Shown: positions 27,453-35,357 of the stretch, piece by piece
Layout of the letters: every line of letters begins with the position of its first letter
Numbering within the stretch: position 1 is the first letter of the stretch
NCBI RefSeq assembly: GCF_024734895.1
Contig: NZ_CP091430.1
Coordinates: 4,234,501 to 4,298,500 of the forward strand
Length of the DNA stretch: 64,000 nucleotides
DNA from: Paenibacillus spongiae
Lineage (GTDB): Bacteria; Bacillota; Bacilli; Paenibacillales; Paenibacillaceae
Direction: 5' to 3'
Translations under genes and position numbers: made by a program
The notes under the pieces: model-generated
The model's input: the letters and a program-made list of their open reading frames with translations, nothing else
Told to the model about the DNA's origin: nothing
Databases searched by the model: none

Positions 27453-28747
27453 TTCGCCGCCGCAGACGGGAACGGATGAAGCGGCAGCGTCACTTGAAAC
27501 AGGGTACCTCCTGCCGGGTGAGCGGAAGCCGACAGTATCCCGCCATGCTTCTCGACGATCGACTTGGCCAGCGGCAATCCGAGACCAACCCCGCTGCCTT
27601 CCGAGGAGCTGCGATAAAATTTTTTGAAAATATGGGGCAAATGCTGCGGATCGATCCCACGGCCTTGATCTTTGATGCGGATGCGAATGAACACGGGCGT
27701 TTCCTCCCAGCCAATAGAGACAATACCGCTTGCAGGGCTATGCTCGACCGCGTTCTTTAGGACATTCACCAGCGCTTCCGTCAGCCAGTGGGCATCATGC
27801 AAGATAATCAAGCTGGTATCCGATTCTTCGATATGCATCGTAACCTGCTTGTCTTCCGCTAAAGGCACGATCGATTCTACGGCGCGCTTCACGGTATCTG
27901 CAACTGGCGCTTCCTTGAAGCTCATGTCCAAGGCATCCGCCTCCAAGCGGGCAAGCTTAAGCAGCGCCAGAATGAGCCACTCCATCCGGTCCAGCTCGCT
28001 GCGGCAGGTCTGCAGAAACTCTTGCGCATGATCGGCATCGATTTGGTCGCTTTGCATCAAGTCCGTATAGATCATTAAGGAGGCCAAAGGCGTTTTCAAT
28101 TGATGGGAAATATCGGCAACCGTATTTTTTAGAAAAGCTTTCTCCTTATGCAGCTGCTCGATCGTTTCTCCCAGGCGAAGCGTGAGCTCCTGCACGCCAT
28201 TGGCGAGCAGTCCCAGCTCTCCCTCATCGTAGATCCTGTAGGACGCCGGCTGGTTATGTTTAACGGTATCCTCCAAAGAAATCGCGAGGCTCCTGATTTC
28301 CACAAGCTGTCTTCGGGCATAGCGAAACAACCAGATCGCAGCAAGCACAGCGAATCCGATTGCACCGATTACTAGTATCCATAACGTGCGTGAACGATAT
28401 TCACCGAGTACCGGGAACCAGTTCGCCTCAAGCCTTGAAGTCACCCCGTACCGCTCCATGATCTTGCGGCCTTCTGCCACTGATTCCGGGGACGGTTCGT
28501 CCGATTCGACAACTTGCCGGAGCCAGCTTTCCACCCATTCAGGCTGCTCGTCCGCCAGGCTTCCAATCATCGCCGCTTCCTTGTCCAACCACTCTTTCTT
28601 CAGTCTTTCCGTCGAATAATGGCTGTATAACGCAATGAATACGATGGCCATGAATAATAAAACGGCCAGCGCAGCGGCAAGTCTCCTTATCGAAGGGTTA
28701 CGCCACATTCGCGCAAATCCCATGCCAGCTCCCGTTATCCGTTCCAT
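27437..28747 (-). CDS. Sensor histidine kinase
   Basis: 436 residues. Two transmembrane helices (about 22-43 and 122-142) enclose a roughly 80-residue outer domain. Then come a HAMP-like linker, HisKA with TVADISHQLKTPLASLMIY (phospho-His near 217), and HATPase with LKNAVEHSP, KDQGRGIDPQHLPHIFKKFYR and GVGLGLPLAKSIVEKHGG. It overlaps the response regulator gene by 13 bases, so the pair is translationally coupled. Context with an FtsX-type exporter suggests sensing of a cell-envelope-active compound. Confidence 0.93.
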   Translation of the reverse strand: MERITGAGMGFARMWRNPSIRRLAAALAVLLFMAIVFIALYSHYSTERLKKEWLDKEAAMIGSLADEQPEWVESWLRQVVESDEPSPESVAEGRKIMERYGVTSRLEANWFPVLGEYRSRTLWILVIGAIGFAVLAAIWLFRYARRQLVEIRSLAISLEDTVKHNQPASYRIYDEGELGLLANGVQELTLRLGETIEQLHKEKAFLKNTVADISHQLKTPLASLMIYTDLMQSDQIDADHAQEFLQTCRSELDRMEWLILALLKLARLEADALDMSFKEAPVADTVKRAVESIVPLAEDKQVTMHIEESDTSLIILHDAHWLTEALVNVLKNAVEHSPASGIVSIGWEETPVFIRIRIKDQGRGIDPQHLPHIFKKFYRSSSEGSGVGLGLPLAKSIVEKHGGILSASAHPAGGTLFQVTLPLHPFPSAAAKLTEL

Positions 28748-29424
28748 CGATACCCTGCTCCTCGCACCGTAACGATGAATTGCGGGTTCTGCGGATCCTC
28801 TTCGATCTTCTCCCGCAGCCTGCGGATGTTGACGGCGACCGTGTTGTCATCGATCACCTCAGCTCCGTCCGGCCACACGTGCTGAATGATCTGGTCTTTG
28901 GACAAGACGGAACGGGGATGCGTCATGAACAAGCTGATCAGCCGGAATTCCGTCATGCTTAGCGGAACCTCTTGCCCGTTATTGTCCAGACGCATCTCCC
29001 CAACATTCAAGACCAAGTTCCCCGCCGTTAAAATGGTTCTATCCTTGTCCCGGCTTATAGGGTGCCGCCTCCGCAATACGGCGTGAACCCTCGATAGAAA
29101 CTCCCGCAAACGGAACGGTTTCGTAATGTAGTCGTCTCCTCCGAGATCCAGCCCCCGGACGATATCGAACTCCTGATCGCTCGCTGTCAGGAAGATAATA
29201 GGCGTGTCCCCGTTTTGACGAACCATGCTGCAGAAATCGAACCCGTTCCCGTCCGGAAGCTGTACGTCAAGCAGAATAAGATGGATTTCATGGTTATCAA
29301 GCCACTCCTTCGCTGCTGCAAGGTTATAGGCGCTGAGAACTTGAAACCCATCCTGCTGAAGCGTGAACTGAATGCCGCGATGAAGCGATTCGTCATCCTC
29401 AACTAACAATATGCGCATATTCAT
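28735..29424 (-). CDS. OmpR-family response regulator
   Basis: 229 residues. The receiver has MNMRILLVEDDE (acidic pocket), HLILLDVQLPDG (phospho-Asp near 53), FLTAS and ITKPFRLREFLSRV. The C-terminal winged helix contains VPLSMTEFRLISLFMTHPRSVLSKDQII and VAVNIRRLREKIEEDPQNP. The longest frame starts at 29469; the ATG at 29424 follows a GGGGGA site and begins at the receiver domain as expected. Likely target: direct repeats ahead of the downstream ABC genes. Confidence 0.93.
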   Translation of the reverse strand: MNMRILLVEDDESLHRGIQFTLQQDGFQVLSAYNLAAAKEWLDNHEIHLILLDVQLPDGNGFDFCSMVRQNGDTPIIFLTASDQEFDIVRGLDLGGDDYITKPFRLREFLSRVHAVLRRRHPISRDKDRTILTAGNLVLNVGEMRLDNNGQEVPLSMTEFRLISLFMTHPRSVLSKDQIIQHVWPDGAEVIDDNTVAVNIRRLREKIEEDPQNPQFIVTVRGAGYRWNG

Positions 29425-29645
29425 GATAGGAATTCCCCCTATAGGTGTGAAGCCGGTTAACTCACTCAATTATTCAGGCGAACGATTCATCGATTATCGG
29501 AGCAGCGTAAACATGATGCCTGCGCGGCGGTTTGCGCTCCATCTTTCGTTCAATTCATCTAGTATACCGCATCCCGTTCATAGAATCTAAAAAGGTAATA
29601 TATGGTTGATTTTTAACGTCATTATATAGTAGTATCTTTGTCAGA

Positions 29646-29657
29646 GAACGTTTGTTC
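29646..29657 (+). promoter_or_regulatory. LexA-box-like site upstream of the VOC gene
   Basis: GAACGTTTGTTC matches the GAAC-N4-GTTC core of the Bacillota LexA/DinR box, but both flanking bases differ from the CGAAC...GTTCG consensus. It lies 30 bases before the VOC start, downstream of AT-rich TATATAGT, in a position suited to repression. Confidence 0.35.
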
Positions 29658-29686
29658 CCTCACATTGATTGAAGGAGCTGATTGCA

Positions 29687-30052
29687 ATGTTCAAAAAGTT
29701 AGAGTGCGTCTGCATTCATACGAACGATATTGAGAAGTCCCTTTCCTTCTACAACTCGATGGGCTTGGCGGAGAATTGGAAGATCGAACGAGTCTTGGCG
29801 GATGGCGCAATCTGGACCGTCATCGGTTTGATATTCCCTGAGAGCGCAAGCTCTGAGCTTGTCCTCAGCAATCACCCTGTTAATAAGTGCACAGAGGTGG
29901 AGATTCTTGTTGACGATGTCCGCCGGGCGCATCGCGAATTAAGAAAACATGACGATATTAAATGGATTCGGGCTCCTTTCGCAACCGAATCCGGACATGT
30001 CGCCGTCATGGAAGCACCGGATGGCAATGTATTTGTGCTCGTGGGTAAGTAA
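29687..30052 (+). CDS. VOC (glyoxalase/bleomycin-resistance fold) family protein
   Basis: 121 residues, two beta-alpha-beta-beta-beta modules: LECVCIHTNDIEKSLSFYNSMGL at the N-terminus and EVEILVDDVRRAHRELRK, then GHVAVMEAPDGNVFVLVG at the C-terminus. Metal-site residues are plausible (His in CIHTND, Glu in MEAPDGN). The ATG at 29687 follows GAAGGAG; the frame's first codon (TTG 29669) lies before that site. Substrate unknown. Confidence 0.85.
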   Translation: MFKKLECVCIHTNDIEKSLSFYNSMGLAENWKIERVLADGAIWTVIGLIFPESASSELVLSNHPVNKCTEVEILVDDVRRAHRELRKHDDIKWIRAPFATESGHVAVMEAPDGNVFVLVGK

Positions 30053-30241
30053 GACACCGCACTTACATCTCTTTAGAACCGAAGTTGTGAGCATTCGTAT
30101 GTCCTGAAACTTGCGTTATAACAGGTTATGCTGCAGCGAAGAGCATCGGTAAATCCGACTTTTGATTTACTGAGCTGCCGTGCCTTCCTAATTAGCTTTA
30201 CGGTGTCTTTAGATCATATCAGCCGTGAACGCATACTTCAT

Positions 30242-30255
30242 CAGGCTGCAGCCTG
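30242..30255. other. Perfect 14-bp palindrome CAGGCTGCAGCCTG
   Basis: Lies in the spacer between the convergent VOC and 2'-5' ligase-like genes. A second short hairpin GTAAATC/GATTTAC is at about 30149-30171. Neither has a clear U-tract, so a terminator role is uncertain. Confidence 0.4.
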
Positions 30256-30295
30256 CTGTTGGCAGTGGTGAGTGCACCGGTCCTCAGCTGCGAGA

Positions 30296-30802
30296 TTAAG
30301 CAAAGTCAACGATAAACTCGATGATCGAAGCTCCGCTGCTCTCAATGATTTCCGCCGCTACTTGGTTAACTTGTGTCTCGAAGCTTGTTTCCATTGACCG
30401 GGTATCGATAAGCGCTGCTTGAAGCTCCGTATCATCATGTAATCTGCCGACGGTTATATGCGGTATATAGACATGCCGCAAGCTCAAGTAATTTCTTAAA
30501 ACGCCTGCATATAATCGGTCATGCAATTCGATGATTTGGTCATTGCCTTTCTTCACGTTCAAGAATAAATAGTTATCCTGCGTCCCTGTTATTCCCTTCA
30601 GCCGGATCGTAAACGGGGAAAGTCCGGTTAAAGCATCCTTCACATGCCGCTTGAGTGTGGTTGAAGGCATCTCGCTCTCGAAGGGAAATACGAGCGTTAG
30701 ATGCGGCGGTATCAATCCGTACAAGGGATCATACTTCTTTCTTACTTCTTCGATTGCTTCACAATTCTGAAATGCCGGAAAAACATGAATCGCTCTTTGC
30801 AT
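30296..30802 (-). CDS. 2'-5' RNA ligase / cyclic phosphodiesterase superfamily protein
   Basis: 168 residues with both HxTx motifs of the 2H phosphoesterase superfamily: IPPHLTLVFPF near 42 and YIPHITVGRL near 120. The size fits the YjcG/LigT-like group that acts on RNA or nucleotide 2',3'-cyclic phosphates. Cytoplasmic, monocistronic. Substrate not readable. Confidence 0.85.
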   Translation of the reverse strand: MQRAIHVFPAFQNCEAIEEVRKKYDPLYGLIPPHLTLVFPFESEMPSTTLKRHVKDALTGLSPFTIRLKGITGTQDNYLFLNVKKGNDQIIELHDRLYAGVLRNYLSLRHVYIPHITVGRLHDDTELQAALIDTRSMETSFETQVNQVAAEIIESSGASIIEFIVDFA

Positions 30803-30934
30803 CGCACGGCTCCTTAAGGTAAATTTAGCCAGTTCACTATTGAGGCGCTTGTAAGTCGTTTTTTCATTGCAACAATGAACGCGTTTATTGCGTCATAGAA
30901 GCATCATACTCATGAAGTGAAGGTGTGCATTATT

Positions 30935-31591
30935 GTGAAGCGGTATTTCAAACAAATCCTGGTTGGTTTGTGTATTTGCCTATTACTTTTCATAGCTTAT
31001 AGCCAGTATACAGAGAAGAAGATGTATGAATCGGTTATTTCAAATCAGCTGCAATACGACATGATCTCGCTCGCCCAATCGATCATACAAAACGCATTCT
31101 TGTATGGTCAGATTATGGAATCAGGCGAGATCACATTGCTGCAAGCAGACTCGCTGGCCCGGCACAATGACGCCATATCATCGGCATATGCTCATTATGC
31201 CTTGCTAGCGGTGGACTTTAACCGGTTGAAGGATGGATTTCAATATAATAAAACCTCGCTTAACGCTCAGAAGATAGCCCTTTATTTTAGCCATTGGGAG
31301 GAGAATCACGGGAACGCACCGATTGTAATGGACGCTAAGGTTAGAAGAATCATGACCGAATTCCAATTATTGAATTCGAAGTGGGTCCAAGCAGTGGAAG
31401 AGAACCGAGCGTTTTCAAAAGATAAAGATAGCATCAGTTACAGTTCCGGGGAACATCAACCCTATGATCTTTCTAATCCATATTGGTTAGAATTACTCGT
31501 TCGTTTAGAAGACATGACCGTGAACGTTCTAACGGAACGCAAACTCGATCATATCGGACAAATATATGAGATAAGCACCGGTAATCGTTAA
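30935..31591 (+). CDS. Membrane-anchored hypothetical protein
   Basis: 218 residues with one N-terminal transmembrane segment (ILVGLCICLLLFIAYS) and a helical, probably extracytoplasmic remainder (about 30-218) with no recognised domain. The lack of a lipobox makes it a signal-anchored protein. The GTG at 30935 has AAGGTG nine bases upstream and is preferred over GTG 30917. The methyltransferase gene follows 60 bases later. Function unknown. Confidence 0.65.
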   Translation: MKRYFKQILVGLCICLLLFIAYSQYTEKKMYESVISNQLQYDMISLAQSIIQNAFLYGQIMESGEITLLQADSLARHNDAISSAYAHYALLAVDFNRLKDGFQYNKTSLNAQKIALYFSHWEENHGNAPIVMDAKVRRIMTEFQLLNSKWVQAVEENRAFSKDKDSISYSSGEHQPYDLSNPYWLELLVRLEDMTVNVLTERKLDHIGQIYEISTGNR

Positions 31592-31651
31592 CAAGACCCA
31601 ACTAGACTTGTGAAGAATAATCATCGTTTATCAAATATGGAGGTCAATATT

Positions 31652-32413
31652 ATGAATGCAGAGACGCTGACGTTGAATAAGAATAGCTGGGATGAAGCGG
31701 CTCCACGTTTCTTCGGAAGAACCGCTCTCCCTGAATATGGGCCTCTTGCTCCTCTTGAGGATGAGTTAAACTTGATGGGCGATGTCACGGGCCTGAACGT
31801 ATTGGAGCTAGGCTGCGGCAGCGGACATTCCCTGCAGTACATGGAACGGCGAGGCGCCCGCGGGCTATGGGGAATCGACCTTTCCCGCAAACAAATCGAG
31901 ACCGCGTCCGAACTGCTTGCTAGCAGTGGCGCCCGCGCAAGATTGTTTGAGTCGCCAATGGAGCAAGATCCAGGTTTGCCGCATAACTATTTTGACCTCG
32001 TATACTCCATATTCGCGCTTGGCTGGACGACGAATATAGATCGTACATTCGCTAACGTGAACGCGTACTTGAAGGAGGGCGGGTTGTTTATCTTCAGCTG
32101 GGAGCACCCCTTCTATAACCGGGCCAAGTTTACAGACAATGGCTTGATCTTGAATAAATCCTACCACGAAGAAGGCCCTTACGATCATGAAGCGTGGCAC
32201 ACGCCTGCTATTATGCAGCAGTTTAAGGTTAGCACCTACATAAATGCATTAATCAAACACGGATTCGTAATCGACAATGTGGTTGAAGAAGTTCGACTTC
32301 CCGAAGACGGTACGGAAACGCATGCCAATCGCTGGTATTCCTACGACAAAGCCAGGTTTCTCCCCACGACCTTGATTATTAAGTCTCATAAAAAAAGTAA
32401 TAGTGTAACATAA
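31652..32413 (+). CDS. Class I SAM-dependent methyltransferase
   Basis: 253 residues. SAM-binding motif I NVLELGCGSGHSLQYM, motif II GLWGIDLSRKQIETA, and the FDLVYSIFALGWTTNIDRTFANVNAYLKEGGLFIFSWEHP strand region are clear (methyltransferase type 11 fold). The ATG at 31652 follows GGAGGTCAATATT; the longer frame starting at 31610 has no ribosome-binding site. It ends at a strong terminator. The acceptor molecule cannot be assigned. Confidence 0.9.
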   Translation: MNAETLTLNKNSWDEAAPRFFGRTALPEYGPLAPLEDELNLMGDVTGLNVLELGCGSGHSLQYMERRGARGLWGIDLSRKQIETASELLASSGARARLFESPMEQDPGLPHNYFDLVYSIFALGWTTNIDRTFANVNAYLKEGGLFIFSWEHPFYNRAKFTDNGLILNKSYHEEGPYDHEAWHTPAIMQQFKVSTYINALIKHGFVIDNVVEEVRLPEDGTETHANRWYSYDKARFLPTTLIIKSHKKSNSVT

Positions 32414-32417
32414 ACAA

Positions 32418-32466
32418 ACAGAGGGTATATGTTCTGAAGATCCGAACATATACCCTCTGTGGTTTT
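32418..32466 (+). terminator. Terminator of the methyltransferase gene
   Basis: Perfect 17-bp stem, 32418-32434 with 32444-32460 (core GAGGGTATATGTTC), nine-base loop, then GGTTTTACT. Confidence 0.88.
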
Positions 32467-32489
32467 ACTAAACACCGATTTAGATTGAA

Positions 32490-32555
32490 CGAAAGAACGA
32501 ACAACGTGCGAAGCAGGATGAATATTTCTTAAGCGGTCGTATACGTTCTTTTTAA
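32490..32555 (+). repeat. Dispersed repeat element, left-half copy C
   Basis: GCGAAGCAGGATGAAT and the following AAGCGGTCG match the left flank and left-arm start of copy A (GCGAAGCAGGAAGAAT, TAGCGGTCG). The pairing right arm is missing, so this looks like a degraded or truncated copy. Confidence 0.4.
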
Positions 32556-32633
32556 TCAACCTATTGGGCGGTATGAAATAATCGCGTAATCGGCCGATCC
32601 AATCGATATCGTGATTATACGCCGAATTGCCGA

Positions 32634-32652
32634 CAGGAATACGGTATTCCTG
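32634..32652. promoter_or_regulatory. Perfect 19-bp palindrome CAGGAATACGGTATTCCTG
   Basis: Two 9-bp arms around one central G, an operator-like odd palindrome. It stands 56 bases before the GTTGTA palindrome array and far from any annotated promoter. The binder is unknown. Confidence 0.5.
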
Positions 32653-32707
32653 CGTGTATGCAACACAACTCTCAATTGGCATAGCGCTTGCGATGCGGAA
32701 GCAATAT

Positions 32708-32893
32708 TGTTGTAAATTCTACAACACTGGACGGGTAGAAGCGAAGATAATACAGAAATTGTTGTATATTCTACAACAATTTCTCCAGTCGAGCGGCTAA
32801 CTCACCGCTTCATATTCACATTGTTGTATGGGGTACAACAATACCACCGATGGCACTAAATGAACGTATAAATGTTGTACGTTGTACAACATT
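32708..32893. repeat. Array of four palindromes GTTGTA-N5-TACAAC
   Basis: Copies at 32708-32726, 32756-32782, 32820-32842 and 32871-32893 each contain TGTTGTANNNNNTACAACA exactly. The five central bases (AATTC, TATTC, TGGGG, CGTTG) and the flanks vary. Centres are 52, 62 and 51 bases apart. Copy 2 extends to 11-bp arms and copies 3 and 4 to 9-10 bp. Conserved arms with free centres point to selection for a dimeric protein site or for repeated RNA hairpins. It lies between two convergent genes. Confidence 0.85.
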
Positions 32894-33061
32894 ATCAACT
32901 CCTGCATGGCCCACATAATATCGGAGCCTGGAATCGCATCTCATTTGAAAGACAAGGTCGTATATCTTAAGGGATAGATGCGACTAAATTAACTTTGCAA
33001 GAAGAAGTTCATGCTGATATCTGCTTGTGTATGATTGACCGACCTCCGTCATGGAGCAAAA

Positions 33062-33089
33062 CACCGCACGCCAGGAACTGCGTGCGGTG
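33062..33089 (-). terminator. Probable terminator downstream of the DinG-type gene
   Basis: Perfect 10-bp GC-rich stem CACCGCACGC/GCGTGCGGTG with an 8-base loop, followed on the minus strand by TTTTGC. It lies 120 bases beyond the helicase stop, on the far side of repeat copy B. Confidence 0.6.
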
Positions 33090-33097
33090 CGAGCTTC

Positions 33098-33205
33098 TGC
33101 ACAGCGGTCGCCTTCGTTCCCGGATTTCAACCTACACATGGAATTCAAGAAAATCCGGGAACAACAGCGGTCGGAAGAACATTCTACCTGCGAAGCGTTC
33201 GACTT
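33098..33205. repeat. Dispersed inverted-repeat element, copy B (complete)
   Basis: Arms 33104-33127 and 33151-33174 pair at 18 of 24 positions. Against copy A it shares GTTCCCGGATT, the loop end ATTCAAGA, AATCCGGGAACAACAGCG and the right-flank ACATTCT. The last bases run into the 3' untranslated end of the helicase gene. Confidence 0.7.
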
Positions 33206-33209
33206 CTGT

Positions 33210-35168
33210 TCAATCCCCTTCCACCGGCTCCTGAAGCTCTACGCCTGACGGCAGCAGCAGCCTGATATGCTCCCGAAGCAGCTCCATCTTCGGCTGCACC
33301 TCGCACATGATTGTAATAACCCCGTTATCGTCCTGCGAGCGTATTAATCGGCCCATCCCCTGCTTGAGCCGCAGCAGCATATAAGGCAGATCCACCTCTT
33401 CGAACGGATTCAGGGCGGTTTGGCGTTTGGCCATGAAGACGGGATCCTGCGGCGGAAACGGAAGCGACCACAGGATGACATTCGATAATGACGGCCCCGG
33501 CACATCGAGCCCCTCCCACAAGCTTACCGCACATAGGACGCTCTCTTCGTCGCGCTGAAACGCCTCGATCAGATGACTGATTTCCATATCGCCTTCAAAC
33601 CCGAAGCGCATGCCATTGCACTCCGGATAATGAACGATTTCATTCTTAAACTGCTGCAGTTCATCCTTGGTTCGGAACAGGAGCAGCGCCCTGCCCTCCG
33701 TCCGCTCAAGCATCTGTACGGCGGTCTTCATCTTTTCCGAGAACGTGCCCCCGAATTTCCACTTCGGCATATACACCTGCATTTGGTTCGCATAATCATA
33801 CGAGGAGTCGACAGAGAACGAGAGATAGTCGTCCAATCCCATGCTGTCCGCCACATAGTCGAAACCACCTTCTACTGATAGGGTAGCCGACGAGAATACA
33901 ATCGGGATCCTCGTCGAGAATACCCGCTCCTGCAGCACTTCCTTTACCGTTCTTGGCATTATAACGAGCGTAAGGCCGTTCACGCTTTCGACCGCCCAGC
34001 ATATTAACTTATCCGAATGCTGGAACAGGCTTAGCGCCTTCTGCATCATCTCCAGATGCTCTTCCACGATACGCAGCTGATAATCGTTCAAGGTATAGAG
34101 CTCGCTCTCGAAGACGAGCTCTTCTTCGATCTTGGTCAGTATATCTTGGAAGAAACGCACTTCCTGCAGCAGGCGCTCGTTCAATAATACTTGTTTACGC
34201 TCCGAACCCGGAATGTCGGCAATTTGATTCTCCAGCACATCGAACATCGACTGGCTGCGGTCAATCGCCTCATCGATCAGCACCGCGAGCGACTCCCGCA
34301 CTTCGCCTTTCAGCAGACGCGTTATCAGCTCTTCGAACACGACATGCTTCAGCTTGTACGTCAGCGCCTTCTGCGCCGCGGCTTCAAGCAGATGGCCTTC
34401 GTCAAAGACGACCGCGCAGTGCTCCGGCAGCAGAGGGAGCTGCCCTTCTCTCTTTCTTCCTTCATACGTCCACAGATGCTCCATGTAGAAATCATGCGAG
34501 CATATGATCAAATCAGCTGCACGTCTGTAATGATCCCGCGACAGTGTCTGCCCGCACCGGTGTCGTTTGTCGCAGACGAAGCAATCCTGAAACGTATCCC
34601 AGCCAGCCCGGTCCCACTGCTCGTCGGTCATATGCGGGTAATCCTTACGGTCGCCGTATGCGTGGAACCTCTGCATCGCGGCGGGCGAGTTGACGAATTC
34701 CGGCAGCTCCGAATAGAGCTCCTTATACAACGCCGTATCCTCGTAGCCGTACCGGGCATCGTCCAGCTTGACCAAGCAGACATATTGATCGGGCGACTTA
34801 CCGAGTCTTGCATCGATAGCCAGGTTCAAATGCTCGTTCAGCTTCGCGATATCCCCGCCTGGCTTCACCAGCTGTTCGATGAGCGACTCATCTGCGCATG
34901 CGATAACGGCCGGCTTCCGCGTATATCGCGCGTAACATATCGCATAGAGCAAATAAACCAGCGTCTTGCCTGTGCCAACGCCCGCTTCCGCGAAGATCAC
35001 CTGCTTCTCGGCGAATGCGCGTTCAAGTTGAAACGCCATGTAGATCTGCTCATCCCTTACTTCGAACCCGGCCTCAGGCAGAATGTCATAGAACACATCC
35101 GCAACCCAATCGCTAACCTGCTGGCTAAAAGGTCGGGAATGATCGTAATCAAACGGGTACCGCTCCAC
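33210..35168 (-). CDS. DinG/YoaA-family ATP-dependent DNA helicase
   Basis: 652 residues, GTG start nine bases after GGAGGCTG. Walker A AEAGVGTGKTLVYLL is near 60 and the DEGH box (AVVFDEGHLLEAA) near 255. Between them the cysteines in YVCLVKL and CFVCDKRHRC supply the four ligands of an iron-sulfur cluster as in XPD/DinG helicases. Motifs IV-VI follow: FSSATLSVEG, VSLWEGLDVPG, and LRLKQGMGRLIRSQDD with the arginine finger. The exonuclease domain of B. subtilis DinG is absent. Role: 5'-3' unwinding of damaged or R-loop DNA. Confidence 0.92.
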   Translation of the reverse strand: MERYPFDYDHSRPFSQQVSDWVADVFYDILPEAGFEVRDEQIYMAFQLERAFAEKQVIFAEAGVGTGKTLVYLLYAICYARYTRKPAVIACADESLIEQLVKPGGDIAKLNEHLNLAIDARLGKSPDQYVCLVKLDDARYGYEDTALYKELYSELPEFVNSPAAMQRFHAYGDRKDYPHMTDEQWDRAGWDTFQDCFVCDKRHRCGQTLSRDHYRRAADLIICSHDFYMEHLWTYEGRKREGQLPLLPEHCAVVFDEGHLLEAAAQKALTYKLKHVVFEELITRLLKGEVRESLAVLIDEAIDRSQSMFDVLENQIADIPGSERKQVLLNERLLQEVRFFQDILTKIEEELVFESELYTLNDYQLRIVEEHLEMMQKALSLFQHSDKLICWAVESVNGLTLVIMPRTVKEVLQERVFSTRIPIVFSSATLSVEGGFDYVADSMGLDDYLSFSVDSSYDYANQMQVYMPKWKFGGTFSEKMKTAVQMLERTEGRALLLFRTKDELQQFKNEIVHYPECNGMRFGFEGDMEISHLIEAFQRDEESVLCAVSLWEGLDVPGPSLSNVILWSLPFPPQDPVFMAKRQTALNPFEEVDLPYMLLRLKQGMGRLIRSQDDNGVITIMCEVQPKMELLREHIRLLLPSGVELQEPVEGD

Positions 35169-35357
35169 GATTCACAGCCTCCATACATCATGATGGTTAA
35201 ATAATCCGAACGTCATACATAAACAAGAACTTATTATCACATGATCCTTATCGAATAGCAAAAAAAATTTTCTTCGATTCAAACGGAGGCCGTGAACAAA
35301 TCGTCTTCCTTAAACGTCATATTGCAGATCGAGAATCTATGAGGAGTGGAGTAGACG

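Larger units (their letters stand above)
32414..33209. other. 796-bp gap between convergent genes, rich in palindromes
   Basis: No credible gene. From left to right it holds the methyltransferase terminator, a half copy of the dispersed repeat, a 19-bp palindrome, four GTTGTA-N5-TACAAC palindromes, a GC-rich hairpin and a full repeat copy. The short frames here lack ribosome-binding sites and run through these structures. Confidence 0.7.

Noticed and set aside
32386-32682. 98-aa minus-strand frame across the methyltransferase terminator
   Set aside because: No ribosome-binding site, runs through a perfect terminator and a repeat fragment, and ends inside the methyltransferase gene on the other strand.
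32708-32893. CRISPR array reading of the four palindromes
   Set aside because: The conserved part is only a 19-base gapped palindrome, spacers are unequal and short, there is no leader and no cas gene in the window.
34191-35204. 337-aa plus-strand frame opposite the helicase
   Set aside because: Long only because of the codon bias of the DinG-type gene; the real gene has all helicase motifs.
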